Origin: Epiperipatus broadwayi
Taxonomy: Eukaryota > Onychophora > Udeonychophora > Euonychophora > Peripatidae
Length of the DNA stretch: 64,000 nucleotides
NCBI GenBank assembly: GCA_028023455.1
Contig: JAQFVV010006208.1
Span: 7,424,963-7,488,962 of the forward strand
Reading direction: 5' to 3'
Below the pieces are notes generated by a model, which saw only the letters and a program-made list of their open reading frames with translations, did no database searches and was not told the origin of the DNA. Position 1 is the first letter of the stretch. The number at the start of each line of letters is the position of its first letter. The position numbers and the translations under genes are program-made. Positions 1 to 13,150 of the stretch are shown one piece after another.

Positions 1-1290
1 TTAAAAGAAGTAGGTGAAGAAATAAAAAAAATTGTTGGCAAAGTATATATCAAACGTCTAAATAATAAAGAAATATCAAATAATTGGAAGAATGCAATAG
101 TAATATTAGTATTTAAGAAGGTGTTAAAGAAAATACAGAAATTACAGACGTATACAAAATCTTTACCAAGATAATTACAACTTGTCTCCAGTGAATTTTG
201 GATTATAATGAACCAAAAAAATAACTTGTATTTGAAAGTGGTTTTCACACAATGAATAATATTCAAGTGTTGAGGGAAATATAATAAATATGATTTGCCA
301 TTATGCTTTGGAATTGTAGATTATGAAAAGACATTGAATTATTAAGGATAGGCCCAGGATTATGTCTTAGTTTGAAGAATATTTATCAGAATGCAACATG
401 TGCAATTAGATTACATAGTGATGTTAAGAAGATTAACAATGAGAAGGGTGTGTGACAGGATGAGTCTATATCTCTAAAACATTTTATAGCAGTATTAGAA
501 GAATTTGTAGATTAAAATGGAAAACTTAGAGAATAAAAGTTAATGTAGATTATTTAATTCATTTTGCAAACAATGCTTCAAAGTTTCAGAAAATGTTGTA
601 AGAGTTATCAAATGAAAGCTAAAACAAATAGAATTAAGAATAAATATTAAAAAGACTAAAATAATGTTCAATGGATTTTCTCAGAGAAAAAGATTCATAA
701 TTATGCATTAACAATTACAAATACCTTGATCAGATTACTAACACAGATAAAAACAATGGATGACATTATTCATAAAATGAAACTTGGAATGGTTGGCAGA
801 AATAATTTAATATTAAAAGAAAATACAACTAAAAATATTTGAAAAGGAAGGTTTCTAATAGATATGTTTTGCTAGTTTTTACTTATGGATCTGAGGCTTG
901 GACATTTAACAGAAGGGCAATTCATAGATTTAATGAAGTATGGAAAGATGTATGTTAGGAATAACTACAAAAAAGATTGCAAACAAACACGGGGCTGAGA
1001 GAACAAACAGATATCACTGACATTATGAAAGAAATTAGAAAACTGAAATAGAACTGTTTTTGAACATATTGTTAGAAGAGATGATAACAAATGTAAATTA
1101 GATCCCAAGGGATTGTAAAATATAGAAAGAAACCACATGTGAGATGAATGGATAAAATAAGGTAGATTGATGATGATTGTGGAGAAAAGAGGTTAGAAAT
1201 CAGAATAACTGGATTAAACTTGGGAAAAATCTTCATTATGCAGTGAATGGATACTGGCTGAATGGATGATGATGATATTTGTGGGTGTAT
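1..1290 (+). mobile_element. RTE-clade non-LTR retrotransposon, decayed 3' half
   Basis: This is a broken copy of the reverse-transcriptase and C-terminal part of an RTE element. The + strand gives, with frameshifts and stops, an LKEVGEEIKKIVGK segment, WKNAIVILVFKK (the W-A-I-KK block before the RT palm), NIQVLREI, and LCFGIVDYEKT, matching the usual PLCFGFVDYEKAFDSV. The end resembles the intact RTE C-terminus seen at 16.2-16.6 kb: REQTDITDIMKEIRKL, then HIVRRDDN, a basic RW-like region and a GATGATGAT 3' microsatellite typical of RTE. It continues past the left edge of the window. No open frame longer than a few dozen codons survives, so it is a fossil. Confidence 0.85.
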
Positions 1291-1342
1291 AAAACATTTC
1301 ACAAGTCTGCATTATTTTTATTAACACCATGTTAATTCTTAA

Positions 1343-1715
1343 CTGAGGCAAAGCTCTCCATACAGTAGTACCACTTAGTGCAAGTCAGAGTAATCAATGG
1401 ACGCAGAAAGGTTTGTGCATAAAATTCCTATCTAGTGCTTATTCATCCAATATCCCAGAGTAGTTTCTAGCTTGTGGCTTTCATCAGTGAGGAGCCTTGG
1501 ATCTGAGAGCACTGTACTTAGATCTTAGGATATAGAAACTAGAATGGTGATATTGGATAAGTAAACACTAAATAGGAATTTTATGCACAAACCTTCCTGC
1601 ATCCATTGATTACTCTGGCTTGCACGGAGTGGCACTACTGTATGGGGAGTTTTGCTTCTGTGAAAAACAGCTTGTGTAAGCATAAAGAATGATGATCATG
1701 TGACATTTGATGGTT
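1343..1715 (+). repeat. HHR-A element, foldback copy
   Basis: A left arm (1343-1535) is the reverse complement of the right arm (1535-1715). Both carry the HHR-A signature: ctccatacagtagt, aatcaatgga, tgcataaaatcc and catccaatatccc. The minus-strand hammerhead core at about 1460-1500 is decayed: the expected GTC cleavage triplet reads CTC. The right end carries the gatcatgtga motif shared by all HHR-A copies. Confidence 0.8.
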
Positions 1716-2254
1716 TCATATTAATTTTTGTTGTATATTACACATGCAAGCATTTGCACACCTTTTTTGTTAAAAGGTTGTCGTGACAACAGTTTGAAAT
1801 TGTTATTGATATTGGGGTTGTCTAAGTGTTGAGTGTTTTTTAATGATGAAATACATATAAAACCAACTCTTAAGTGAATTTAATTTTTATTACGAAATGA
1901 AAATTAGGTTTGATAAGTAATTATTGTTAATTAGGTCGTGTTCATAAACTGGAATAATTTATTCAGCAACTTTTTTAAAGTAGGTTAAGATCTTATTGAA
2001 TAAAATTACTGAACAAAACTAAGCTTAGTATGACGATATTGTAATGAAGGTCATTTATTTCACGTGTACTTTATACACATTAAAATTTCATTTAAAGTTT
2101 ATGAAATATAATTCATTTTAATTTTCTAAATTGTAAACGATACTATTTAAATAGCTTAATTAACATTCAATAAATTTATATTTACATATTTTTAAAATAT
2201 ATATATTCAAGGCAGTCAGGAAATTAGAATAATTTTTTTTCCAACAATAATTAT
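1716..2254. other. No gene seen
   Basis: AT-rich sequence without coding potential or a repeat that I recognise. Confidence 0.6.
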
Positions 2255-2450
2255 GTGGATAGATTGGTCTCAATGAATTTTAAAAATAACGAAGTAAGAT
2301 AGCAATTCTTTAAACTTTAATGGACAGGCTTCAATCTTCCCACTCTTCCAACTATTCAACCATCCATTTCATTGGAAAACCAATGAAGGACGCTCAATAC
2401 CCTTACTGGATTTGATATTGTAATCAAACCCATGTGGACTTTATGTTAAT
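2255..2450 (+). repeat. HHR-B element fragment (distal arm)
   Basis: The segment from tagcaattctttaaacttt through the caatacccttactgg region is a diverged copy of the HHR-B arm seen at 16060-16225, 21730-21870 and 40045-40215. The hammerhead part is missing here. Confidence 0.65.
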
Positions 2451-2488
2451 TATAAAATCAAATAAATTTATAATAATGACTCTTTATT

Positions 2489-2769
2489 GAACAAACAGGT
2501 GTTACTGACCTCATTGAAAAAAATAAATAATTAAAAGATTGGAGTTGGGCTGGACATATTGCTAGAAGAGATGATAGTAGATAGACAATTGAAATCTTAA
2601 ACTGGATTCCAAGATATTGTAAAAGACCCAGACAGAGACCACATGTGAGATGGATGGATGAAATAAGAAAGTGTGCAGGGATGATGTGGAGGAGAGAAGC
2701 TAAAGATCGGAGAAGATGGATTGAACTTGGAGAGACCTTCATCCTGCAGTGGATTGATGATGATGATTG
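2489..2769 (+). mobile_element. RTE retrotransposon 3' end (C-terminus of ORF2)
   Basis: The + strand reads REQTGVTDLIEK, WSWAGHIARRDDSR, TIEILNWIPR, RPHVRWMDEIRKC and AGMMWRREAKDR, ending in WIDDDD and a GATGATGAT repeat. This is the canonical tail after the RT domain in RTE/BovB-like elements. A few stops interrupt it. It is a 5'-truncated insertion next to an HHR-B fragment. Confidence 0.88.
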
Positions 2770-3204
2770 AACTCATTGTGAAATAAGATTTATATATATA
2801 TAATAGCTCAGCTATATATTATTTAATATTCTTTAACTTACTAGAGAGTACTTCAAGTCTTTAAAAATAAATTATGTAATTGATTGTAGCAGGATTAGGC
2901 AAATTTTTCTGACCACAGATGAAAGAGGGGCTGGAACGGGATCGTTCTAATACATGGGGTACTATTAGTAGGAAAAAATATTACTATCATGCTGAAAGCA
3001 AAACTTTCTATTTTTCAATGAATTTCTCAAAATAAACTTTTTAAAATCCTTTTTAGACAATTTTAAGATAATGGCTGTCATCTTAAGAATGTGAGTATGT
3101 ATAGTCATATGTGAGCAGCTCACAATCGGCTACATATTATGCTACCAACATGTATTACTTATAATTAAACATTTTAATGGTATGCTTGCTCATAACTGTT
3201 ATTA
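2770..3204. other. No gene seen
   Basis: AT-rich, nothing recognised. Confidence 0.6.
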
Positions 3205-3360
3205 AAACAGGCTTGTGCATAAAATCATTATCTAGCACCTACTCATCCAATATCCTCAGACTAGTTTACAGATTGTGGCTTTTGTGTCTTCTGGTATCCA
3301 TTGATTACTCTGGCTTGCACTGAATGGCAATACATATAGAGAGAGTTTTGCCTGTTTGAA
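3205..3360 (+). repeat. HHR-A element, short foldback
   Basis: Two inverted arms, each about 70 bp (tgtgcataaaatcatt and catccaatatcc on the left; tccattgattactct and gagttttgcctgttt on the right), meet at about 3285. The hammerhead core is reduced to a decayed minus-strand remnant. Confidence 0.7.
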
Positions 3361-4161
3361 TACTTTTCCTTTACACATTAGTGTACATTTTCTATTATTG
3401 TTTAAAGACTTTATATGATGATATTCTGATCATCTCTGTTCACCGTTAAAATTATATTTCGCATCTGAATGGAATAGACATTATTTTCTCTCTTTGTTTT
3501 TTTTTTTTATTTGCTTGTCTGTGCAGCATACGTGTATGATTGTTTTGTAAAAATATCTGAGCACAAATATTTATTTTTATTTTTATTATTACCATTTATT
3601 TTATTAAAAATTTATATTTTAATGAAACAGTCGTATTGTTTCATTACCTCAAGTTTTATGTAGGTAGCTAAATAAAGAAGCATATGTATGTGTAGTAACT
3701 GTTTAGGTAAATTAATTGAATACTTGATTATTGCTGTTCCCCGTATGTTTCTCCCAGTTTAAATACCACCTACCCTGAATGAGCTAGCCAGTGGTCAGGC
3801 TTTCTATGTATCCATGATCCTTTTTACATCTCTTTCAGTATAATTCTTATATAAACAAGATTGGCACTTGGAATCAAAACTGACACCCATAAATATGCTG
3901 GACGAGATATATGATTAAATATTATATAGTTTCTTTTCAGAGAAATATAGAATATTGCAATAAAGAAATATATTGCATCCTCTTTTATATTAAATTAGAT
4001 ATATTGCCATGAGAAAAAGGGCTCATTTTGGTTTAATGAAATATTAATTATTATGTAAAATTTTAGATAAGTATAGGATGACTGCAATAAAGAGATATAT
4101 TGTGTCATGGTCTATGTAAAGGTATATAGCTATACAGCTGTGAGTGAAAAATTAGATTTTA
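3361..4161. other. No gene seen
   Basis: AT-rich, with short poly-T and no recognisable gene or repeat. Confidence 0.55.
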
Positions 4162-4345
4162 TTACAATATATTGTACCAGTCAGAATTGTATGTTCATCT
4201 AACAAGATTCAGAATCTAGGCAAAAGTACCCTAAATCCACTCATGCCCAAAATACACAGGTCAGGGGCAATTATGGATTCTGCCCTGTTTACCTTTCTCT
4301 AAAACTATAACATTATGAACAACATTTCTGATAATAACAGATGAA
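4162..4345 (+). repeat. Dispersed repeat, possible Gypsy LTR remnant
   Basis: This matches 12953-13115 for about 160 bp with many substitutions, starting tgtacc(a/g)gtca and including agattcaga, aaagtacc and gtggattct-like blocks. The second copy directly follows the Gypsy integrase tail, where a 3' LTR would lie, so this may be an isolated LTR piece. No clear termini or target duplication are visible. Confidence 0.45.
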
Positions 4346-5224
4346 ATTTAATTATTGCAGTCTCAGAGACACAGCAGAGAAGCAAGAGATCTACAGGGAA
4401 AAGGTAATACCACTTAGCTTGAACCCCAAATAGGAGATGCTAATTTATGATTATATTACTGTTCCACTGAAAATTATTTAATAAATGTAATAGATTGGCC
4501 CAAAATCAATAGAACTTAACTTATATAAAATGCAACCTAATTAACGATGTGTACGCACAAAACATGAAACAAAACAATTAAGAAATATTAATAGTTTATT
4601 AAATATAATTAATGAGAAAATGAATAAACAACCATGATTACACAACCTAATAAATACACTGGTGAATCTATTTACATGTCAAATTAATAGAACCTGGGTT
4701 TCATGTAATTATTAGCGGTGATTTGCGTATTCTAATAGATTGCATAATAATAGAACATAGATTAATGATTAAAGAATATGCAAACACGAGTTAAATAGAT
4801 AAATAATCAACATAATGTGGCTTAATATGCTAACAGAAAGATATCAATTTTAACATTAATTTATAATTCGAATGCTATGATTAATTCAATGAGAAATAAA
4901 TGATCTTAACGAACAGAGATGAAATAGAGTTTTATTTACATAAAATTATATTCGAATTATAGTTTATCCTGACCATACATTAAAATATATTCGTAGATAT
5001 TACAAGATTTACTCGGTCAGTAATTATATTCCATCAATCATTTAGACAAAAAAAGTTATTTGCGTATTTTATCGAATACTGATTTTACAGAATTCACTGA
5101 ATGTTGTTTACTAGCGTACCCTAAAGATTATTTTAATGAGAGGGTGGCTAGCTTAAATAAGCTTTAAATGACATTTCTAAATAATAGAGAGAAGAAAAGA
5201 TGGTTTACAAAAATCACAGTATTA
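4346..5224. other. No gene seen
   Basis: AT-rich. No coding signal and no repeat identified. Confidence 0.55.
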
Positions 5225-5667
5225 CAACTTATAGATTAAGCATCACATGATCACCAATCCTGCCTAATAGGATAGTGGTGGCTATGGTTGTAAAAGAGCC
5301 AAAGACACCAAAATGTATGGATGCTGAACTGAGTTCAGACCCATATGACTATTTAAGCTATTGAGCTTAGATTGAAAATATTTTTTGTGTTTTCAATTTC
5401 ATTCTCATAGTTTAGTAGTTAAGTAGAGATAAAAGGTGGTTGCTAGAGGGTTGCATTAGATCCTAAGATCTAGATGCAGTGCTCTCAGATCCAAAGCTCC
5501 TCACTGATGAAGGCCACAAGCCAGAAACTAGTCTGGGGATATTGGATGAGTAGGCATTAGATAGGGATTTTATGCACAAGCCTTCTGGCATCCATTGATT
5601 ACTCTGTTTAGCACAGGTGGCACTACTGTATGGAGAGTTTTGCTCTGTTTATCAACTTATAGATTAA
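5225..5667 (+). mobile_element. HHR-A element with 15-bp target-site duplication
   Basis: The element (5240-5652, 413 bp) is bounded by a perfect 15-bp direct repeat, caacttatagattaa, at 5225-5239 and 5653-5667. It starts with a short inverted piece of its own end (catcacatgatcacc), continues as one sense unit containing a hammerhead, and ends gagttttgctctgttt. A duplication of this length points to target-primed or Penelope-type retrotransposition rather than a DNA transposon. No protein is encoded. Confidence 0.85.
5489..5547 (+). ncRNA. Hammerhead ribozyme motif, type I (HHR-A)
   Basis: Hand fold: outer stem I AUCCAA/UUGGAU, internal loop 3x2, inner stem I UCCUCA/UGGGGA (one U-G), CUGAUGA at 5504-5510, stem II GGC/GCC with loop CACAA and an A-A mismatch at its base, GAAA at 5524-5527, stem III ACUAGU, cleavage expected after C5533. 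The A-A pair at the base of stem II should weaken activity. Confidence 0.8.
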
Positions 5668-6245
5668 TAATCGGGCAATGTAAAATACTAAATAAGAATT
5701 GCGGTGCTGACCCAAATGATAACGTTAGAAATATTAAGTCCACTTTAGGACGAGAGGCTTCATCAATTATACAAATGTGAAAAATATGCTTGCATTGATG
5801 ACACGACAGTATTTGAAGAAATGGTTGGTAAGAATTTCATGGTTCGGATTTACCAATGTTATCTCATGTAGAGTAACTACAAACTGACAGTATCCTGGAG
5901 TGGGTGCTTCCAAACTATTCTGGAATATGCCATAAGAAAGTGATCCAGGACTTCTGGTTATTAGTTTGACAAAGCAAGATATACAAAATTTTATAACACT
6001 ATCAGGGGTAAGCAACACTAATAAGAATCAGATCCTTAATGACGCTAATGTGTTAACTAAGACCCTCGCAAATTAATGAAATCTAGCATAATGACATGAC
6101 AGAATTTAACCCATCCCTACAGTACACAAATGACCTTAAATTCTAGTTAGAAAGTCAACCTATAAAAGAGAGAGAATCTGTAGTTCTCTTCATGAAACAA
6201 ATATTAGTATGCTTAATAAATAAGTAATTACATAATAAAATTATC
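5668..6245. other. No gene seen
   Basis: Short open frames on both strands have no recognisable domain. Nothing else is supported. Confidence 0.55.
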
Positions 6246-7330
6246 ATACTAGATGGCATGGTATGCAAATGAATGGATGAATGGGAGAAAAAATTGATAA
6301 ATGAAGCAAAGAAAAGAAAGGGATTGATAAAGAAATTAACAGTGTTTTTATATAATAAATATGATGTAGCTAGAATTATATGGAAAGGAGTTGCAGTAGC
6401 AGGGTTAACATATGGTAATGATGCATTATATGTTAGTAATGGAATATTAAATTACTTAGAAAAAGTTCAAAGGGAAGTAGGAAGACATGCATTGGTTGCA
6501 GATGTATGGACAGCAAGGGAGGCAATTCAAGGAGAAATGGGATGGTCAAGTTTTCATATGAGAGATGCAAAAAGTAAAATGAAAATGTTTGGTAGATTGC
6601 AGTTTATGGATAATAAAAGAATAGCCAAAATAGTATTTAATTGGGTTATGAGTAAATGGCAGGCAACAAGATGAGTGAGAAAGGTAATACAGTATGCAAA
6701 AGATTTGAATAAAGAATTTATATCAGTATATTTGTATAAAAGATGGGATGATTGTGTTAGGAGGATTGTTGAGTGTTATAGTGGTAAAGAATGGGATAAA
6801 AGAATAGATTTATTAATAAAGAATAGAGAGTTAGAGAGATGGAGAACTAGTATGGAGAGTAAAAAGAGTTTAAATATATATAGAAATAAACAGAATATTA
6901 GGTGCGAGTTAATATACGATAATAGTAAGGAAAGTAGTTTATTGTTTAAGGCTCAAATGGGATCTTTGGAAACAAGAGAATATACATGTAAATGGAAAAA
7001 TATGGGTGATTTAGTCTGTAAATTATATAAGAAAGAAATAGAAAATATTAGGCATCTGTTAATTGAATGTAAATGCCTGAAAACAGAAAGGTTACATTTA
7101 ATGAAGTTATGAAAAAAGTGATTATACAAAAAGTGGATTATTGATTTTTATGCTGGGTTTGGGAAAAGATAAGGGGGATTTAGATATAAAGGCTATAGAG
7201 TTGACAAAGATTATGTTCTGGAAATGGGATGGAGCAGAATATGGAAAAACTTAGACTGGGGAATGGAAAATACAGGTTTCTTTGGGCATAATTGCTGAGA
7301 GATTCTTGATTTCGTTTAAGGAGATGCTAC
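6246..7330 (+). pseudogene. CR1/L2-like non-LTR retrotransposon, C-terminal half of ORF2
   Basis: An open frame from 6273 runs to a TGA at 6672-6674, continues in the same frame to 7112, and after a frameshift to about 7250. The first part (IIWKGVAVAGLTYG, YLEKVQREVGRHAL, AIQGEMGWSSF) is the post-RT region of LINE ORF2, in which a le-vQr-vGR block precedes a GWSSF block. The second part holds a zinc-knuckle-like motif: C(K)LYKKEIENIRHLLIEC has Cys, His and Cys at family spacing. A second copy of the same 3' end lies on the minus strand at 30.06-30.54 kb, whose LCKEGIENIRHLL keeps the C-x2-C pair. The copy lacks the endonuclease and RT palm and is 5' truncated. Confidence 0.85.
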
Positions 7331-8945
7331 AGTACATCACATTACATAAGAAAAGTAAGGTCATTAAGTTTAGCTTAAATAATATTAAAATTAATCAAAT
7401 CAACAGTGTCAATATGGTAATGAATTGATATCTTAAATATGACAGCATATAATCTGCCATCAAGCAAATAAAACAATCTAGTAATATTCAATCAAGCGAA
7501 CCTTTAGTTCGGTAAGAAGACTTAGATTTAAATATTTGATATTCCATAATAGCAGGATGGAGAATTAAAATAAGATCGGTTCACTAGATTGAACTATTAG
7601 CACATTAAATCAAATATAATCAGACATAAAAATAAAAAAGTTTTGCCGCATTTAAAATAGTAAGATAAAAGGTGTGAAATCCAGTAGATACATTTAAAGA
7701 ATAAATTTATAGATTCAGGCATTATGCTTTACAGAAAGAAAGAGTCACTAAATTTATTAGAATTATGATAATCGGCACTACTTCACCAATTATTATATAG
7801 ACAGAGGATTATATTTATCTTTACACAAGTTAAGATTACAGAATTGAAGGTTTTAAAGAATTCTTATTAGTGGCAGAGATGGAATTACCTTCTGTTACTT
7901 GATGACTTGATGGCCGTACGGGTTGTTACACGTAAGAAATAAATATGGAAAACACAGTCGGCAATGCAGAGTTTGGAAAAATAATGATTGGCATCTTTGT
8001 AGAATAAGTTTAACATTTGATTAAAGCAGTCTTTAAGTGATGATGGCATAGCAGTATGGAGACCATCTTGAAAAGATCCGGAAAGCAAATTTCTTCTCTC
8101 TACTCAGAAGTCATGATTCAAAATTTTGACTCGCATAGATTCATTTAGCAACACTTTCTGAAGTAAAAGCAAAGAATGGCTAGCATAAAATTTTGGCTGT
8201 ATTTATATGCCAACAAAACTCTAGAAACTTTGATTACTTTGCCACTGGTAAGACCCGGATGTGCATTACCTGACCTGACTGCACTTATCCTTTAAGATTT
8301 ACATTTCAAAGATGACAACGAGATAAGTTCTAGAGAGTATTGTTTAATCTATTTTGAGTTTGAAAATAGATTCAAGAGATATAATTTCCATTAAAGTTAG
8401 CATTGCTAAAATAAATCTAATTTACTAACGGCATTTTTAAATTGAACAAGGTAGATTCTTTTGTTTGTAAGTTAATTACTCTCCAGAACTTTCTCTGGTA
8501 TGGTGTCAGCTTAATAATAAAATACACGAATTATATAAATTATAAAATACGAAGTACTTAATAAGTTGGGTAAACATCATTTACAACAATTTTATATATT
8601 TGAGGCCATGGAAAATTTAAATATTTCTGAATTACAACTAATAAGTATTCAACAATAAATGTTTAAAACTTACACAACAGGGAGGGTAATTGCATGTATA
8701 TGTGTACTTGCACTCTTTAGTGATTAAACAAGTAGGTAGATGGGTTTGAACCTCTGGTTTAAGGTTTCTAATATCACCAGACAGTGAAGCAAAATATGTA
8801 TAACAGATGTTACTGCTTCAATATATATATATTGAATTAACTTTCCATGGATTGTTATTATAATAAAGAATACAAATGAGATAATATCCATGTAAACACA
8901 AATAATGTTTAACCTTTGATGTTATCAAGAAAGTATCAATTCAAA
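7331..8945. other. No gene seen
   Basis: 1.6 kb of AT-rich sequence. A 67-codon minus frame at 7885-8088 has no recognisable features. Confidence 0.5.
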
Positions 8946-9085
8946 ACATCATGTGATCACCATTTCATATGCTTACACATGCTATTAATAAGAGAACCAA
9001 ACTCTCCATACAGTAATGCCATCAAATGCAAGCCTTTGCAATCAATGGCATCCATTGATTGCAAAGACTTGCACTTGGTGACAAT
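8946..9085 (+). repeat. HHR-A element, minimal foldback
   Basis: It begins catcatgtgatcacc and forms a hairpin around the centre catccattgattgcaaag at about 9048. Only the terminal parts of the HHR-A unit remain and the hammerhead is absent. Confidence 0.65.
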
Positions 9086-11094
9086 ATCTCGAGAATGAAA
9101 TAAGTGCAAGAATTGTATATCTAATTCTAACTCATATTGATTGATATTTTCTACAACTTCTTTCAATATATGGATGTAATTCACTGTACTAAAACTACTC
9201 TCAAATGAAAATATGAAATATAAGTTGGAAGTGATTGAAGATGAATGAATCTGTAATTTTTAATATCGTTATCACTTTTCTTAAACATCAATATTACTAC
9301 CACATTCTTTCAATTATTTGATATATCTTTATCAATAATTCATAAAACTTCTCTTTTTTTGATTCTGTTGTAAAATTATGTAACTGTTTTGAACATTTAC
9401 ACAGAAAAGGTACACTTTATATAAATTTATTTTATTTACTGTTTAACGAGCTTTCGATAAACAATTTCGCTATATTGACAACATTTGCACTCAGAGTCTA
9501 TACAAAACTAAGTTTAAAAATAACAGCTTTTAATAGAGACATATATATATATTGTAATGGGTACATACACCGTTTCATTATTTTTTTCTAAAAATTAGAC
9601 ATGAAAAATAAAAGTTCGCAAATAAAAACTTCTTTTTTAAGAATTAAAAATTGAAAGTTAAAAAATCATCTAAACTCTAATATATAAATCGCACAGATGA
9701 AAAATTATTAAAAGAAAACTTTATTAAAAAAAAAAGAAAAAGTTTTAAAACTAAATATTAAGAAAAAGACTTGAAAGATTTAAAGATAAAAAACAATGTA
9801 CAATAATTTAAATAATGCTATTGTAAAATGAAAATGATTATTTTAATTAGTTAAAAGTAAGCTAGCCCTTGGGCATTGCAAAATGTATAAGTAAAGGTCA
9901 GATAGGAGAGAAAAAAACAATAGAAACTAATAACCAATAAAAGAAATCCCTCAGGAAACAGACCTCAATGAAAAGACCATCACCATTATCATGACATAAT
10001 GTCCACTCAATCCAAAATTCTAATATAAAAGAAAAAGTTTGGAAATAAATTTTAGTGAAGAAAGAGCTGGGAGAGAAATAGAGATGTGATAGAGAAAGAT
10101 GTGTTAGTGCAGGGAGAGTTGAAGGAGAAGGAATTGAAAAGACGCACGCTTCAATTCCTTCAGTTTTGAAAAAGGAAAAGAAAGGAATAACCAATCGTTT
10201 TCCTATATTGAGGACCACAGGACATCGGGGGAATTAACACTGGCTCCAAATTGCAATCAACTGTTAAGCATGGATTTTTAAAACAGTAAGAACTCTAACT
10301 AATGAACTTTAATTCTAAAAAAGAAACTTTTCTAGTATGTTAAAACCATAAGAACATATTTTATAAATCTCTGCATCTCACTGAGCTAGTGGCATGGGCT
10401 GACGGTCGGAATAAAATACATATGTAAAAGTTCCATCTTAACAGCGCGTATCTGTCTACTCTATAAATTTTCTAGGTTCAAATGGCCTGGTGGCACCCTG
10501 GATGGCAGATACGGTAAGACTTGCCTTATTTGGAAATAAATTCCTAAGAGAATAATTATGAGAACAAACTCTAAATAATACATAAATTAATTAAGCAAAC
10601 TGATTAAAGCCAAAGAATTTACTTTAAAAAAAGATAAGAGAAACAAAAGAAGAGATGGATATAAAAAGCTAGAGAAAATGGACTGGTAGCTTTTTGGTGA
10701 TTGCTGATTCATCAAGTGAAATTGATGTTCCTATCATCATCAGTGGATGTCATTCCCATGATCTTGGCTCTTGTAGGTAACCAAGCTGATTAGGATTTAG
10801 CAGACTGTCCTGGTATTATTTTGAAATGCCTCAAAGGGCTTCCCAAGGGTTGTGTTTTTAACAGGATATAGACTGTGTAGTAGGTAAAGTACATCATCCT
10901 TTCTTTAACTAAAAGATTTTATTCATTATTTAACTTTAGAAGTTATGTTTGCACGAGGGCAGACTAATTATATATTGAAGTTTGATTAGAACTGTCTAAT
11001 TGTTAATAAATTGTCTTAAAACTAATTATATATGTGTTGCTGTTAACTTTAATTATGTATTATAGTATGCTGGCCTCCTGATCATAGTCAGGGA
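9086..11094. other. No gene recognised; one unassigned frame
   Basis: AT-rich. A 106-codon minus frame (9898-10218) has no domain that I recognise. The 10.40-10.88 kb part is less AT-rich than its surroundings, with gcctggtggcaccctggat and similar runs, and may be an old repeat, but I cannot assign it. Confidence 0.45.
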
Positions 11095-13150
11095 CACAGC
11101 AAATAATTGGCGGTCATTTCGAACCTAGGGAATAGGAGAGAATTAAAGTCATTAGTAAGTTAGTGGCAGTCAGAATTGGAATTTAATAGACACTGAAGTA
11201 GTGATAAGGACAATTAACAGAATAAAATGAGTTTTGGGCCAAATAACATACCAGAATTCGATGTTAGTAACATGTTAAAATGGCTGTTATATATGATGCA
11301 AAATTAGAGAATTTCTTTACATTAAACTGTATCAAAGATAACAAGTGGAAAATAGTGGCATTGATGTGTTTCACTGGTATTAAAATAATAGTGGTCATAA
11401 ATATATTGTTTGAGATACCTATTACAGAGAAAGTAAAGTATGAGGACATAAAGAAGTTAAGCAAACATTTTAGCCCTTGTTGGTCACATCACATAGCTTG
11501 CGAAACAGAAAGCAGTTCAATGAGGAAAAAAATAAAGAATACAACTTGGCTTTGAGGGAGTAACTACAAATTGCAGTTATGGGGGTTTTGTTGAGGAAAT
11601 ACTCAAGGATCAATTGTTATGGGGTATTTCTGATGATAGGTTCAGACAACAATTACTAACAGAACCTGATACCACGTACAATATGGCCATTAAGAAAGAC
11701 ATAACATATAAATTAATTCTTGAACAGACTCAGGTTTTTAGAACTAAAACCGAGGAAAATTCTAAAATGGGAGTGTTCAAGACAGAAAATGAGAGTACCA
11801 GTCTATGGAAAGATGAGCGAGCGAGAATTCTAAAGTAACATGTTTTTGCTGTGGTAAGAGGGATCACATGGCAAAAAATGCAGATGGCTCAAAGAAACAA
11901 GTTTTAAATGTAGAAAAAGGGGCATTTAGCATGTATGTGTAATCAGGAAGGTAATAGCAAAGAGCAAAAATAAATTACCAAGGCAAGAAAATAGGGGGAG
12001 ATACTCACATGATTAAAAACTTGAATGTCCAGGGGTTAAATCAGTTTATGATTAAATTAGTACTTTGTGGAAAAGAAGATTGATAGTAGGTCAGGTATTT
12101 TCCTAATGTCACTAACAGACCGGATGTCACTGTCATAACATGTAAAGTAAATCAGAGAAAACAAACATTAAAGTGCATGATGTAAATGGAAATGTGCTAC
12201 GATTATTAGGCTATGTGACAGCGCCATGAACTACTGTGGCAAAAAAATGAATCTACCCTTATACATAGTAAAAGGAAAGATTATCCCCATCCTGGGGAGT
12301 GGATTCATGGACTAGGAATCCAAGTTAATATTATTAAAAAAATCTCTATGGAACAGGAAATGGTAAACAAATATGATTTGTTTAAAGAGGAATTAGGATT
12401 ATTATAATGACCCCAGTTGAGATAGAGCTTCCAAAAAATGCATGACCAGTCATGTGTAATCTTTGAAAAATTCTGTTGACTCAAAAACCTAGAAATGGCA
12501 TATAGTGCCAGTGAAAGAGATAGTAGCTCTGTGGATGGTGGGTGATGTATTAAGCTACCTTTACCAGCAACAAGAAAATAGTTTCAGAAAAGAATAGAAT
12601 TGCTTCAACAGGAGAGTAGAGTTTTAAAAATAGAATCAGAAATGTATAAATTAAGAGTGAAATCTGTACAAAAGGAAGAATTTATTAGAGAAAATACATA
12701 CATAATAGGCAACCAAGTTTGGGCTAGAGATGTGATCAGGAAGAAATGGTTTCCAAGAAGTAATCACAGAATCTTATCAAAAAAGATAGTAATCATTTAA
12801 GTAAAGAACAGGATGACATATAGAAGACATCCTAAATCACATCTGTCATTGATTTTAAGAAAATGTTGAAAGTCCAGTGGATATACCAAAAGAGGAAAAC
12901 CCAGGAAATACAAGAGATAGCGTTAGTCCAGATCACCATCTCCCACACATATTGTACCGGTCAAAATTGTATGTTAATTCAACACAATTCATAGTCTGGG
13001 TAAAAGTACCTCAAATCCAACCATACGTGAGATTGAAGATTAAGAATATTTGTGGATTCTAACCTTTTTACCCACCCTCTAAATCTAACAACCAATTAAC
13101 AACATTTTTGAGGCAAGCAATTAATCTTTTCCAACTCCGGCTGGCAGCAT
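11095..13150 (+). mobile_element. Ty3/Gypsy LTR retrotransposon, internally deleted remnant
   Basis: Parts appear in gag-pol order with frameshifts. A possible primer-binding region (attggcggtcatttcg) lies near 11108. A Gag segment at 11614-11838 reads LLTEPDTTYNMAIKKDITY and LEQTQVF. Two zinc knuckles follow at 11838-11945: CFCCGKRDHMAK, then CRKRGHLACMC in a shifted frame. A protease-like end, GKIIPILGSGFMD, lies near 12270-12310. A YDLFKEELGLL block (start of RT) is near 12372-12405. An integrase C-terminal segment, IIGNQVWARDVIRKKWF, lies at about 12696-12750. The RT palm, RNase H and integrase core are missing between about 12.5 and 12.6 kb. The stretch from 12953 matches 4162-4345 and may be the 3' LTR. 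Confidence 0.8.

Noticed and set aside
9898-10218. 106-codon minus-strand frame
   Set aside because: No recognisable domain, compositionally biased (S, F, P, L), in purine-rich AT sequence; chance frame most likely.
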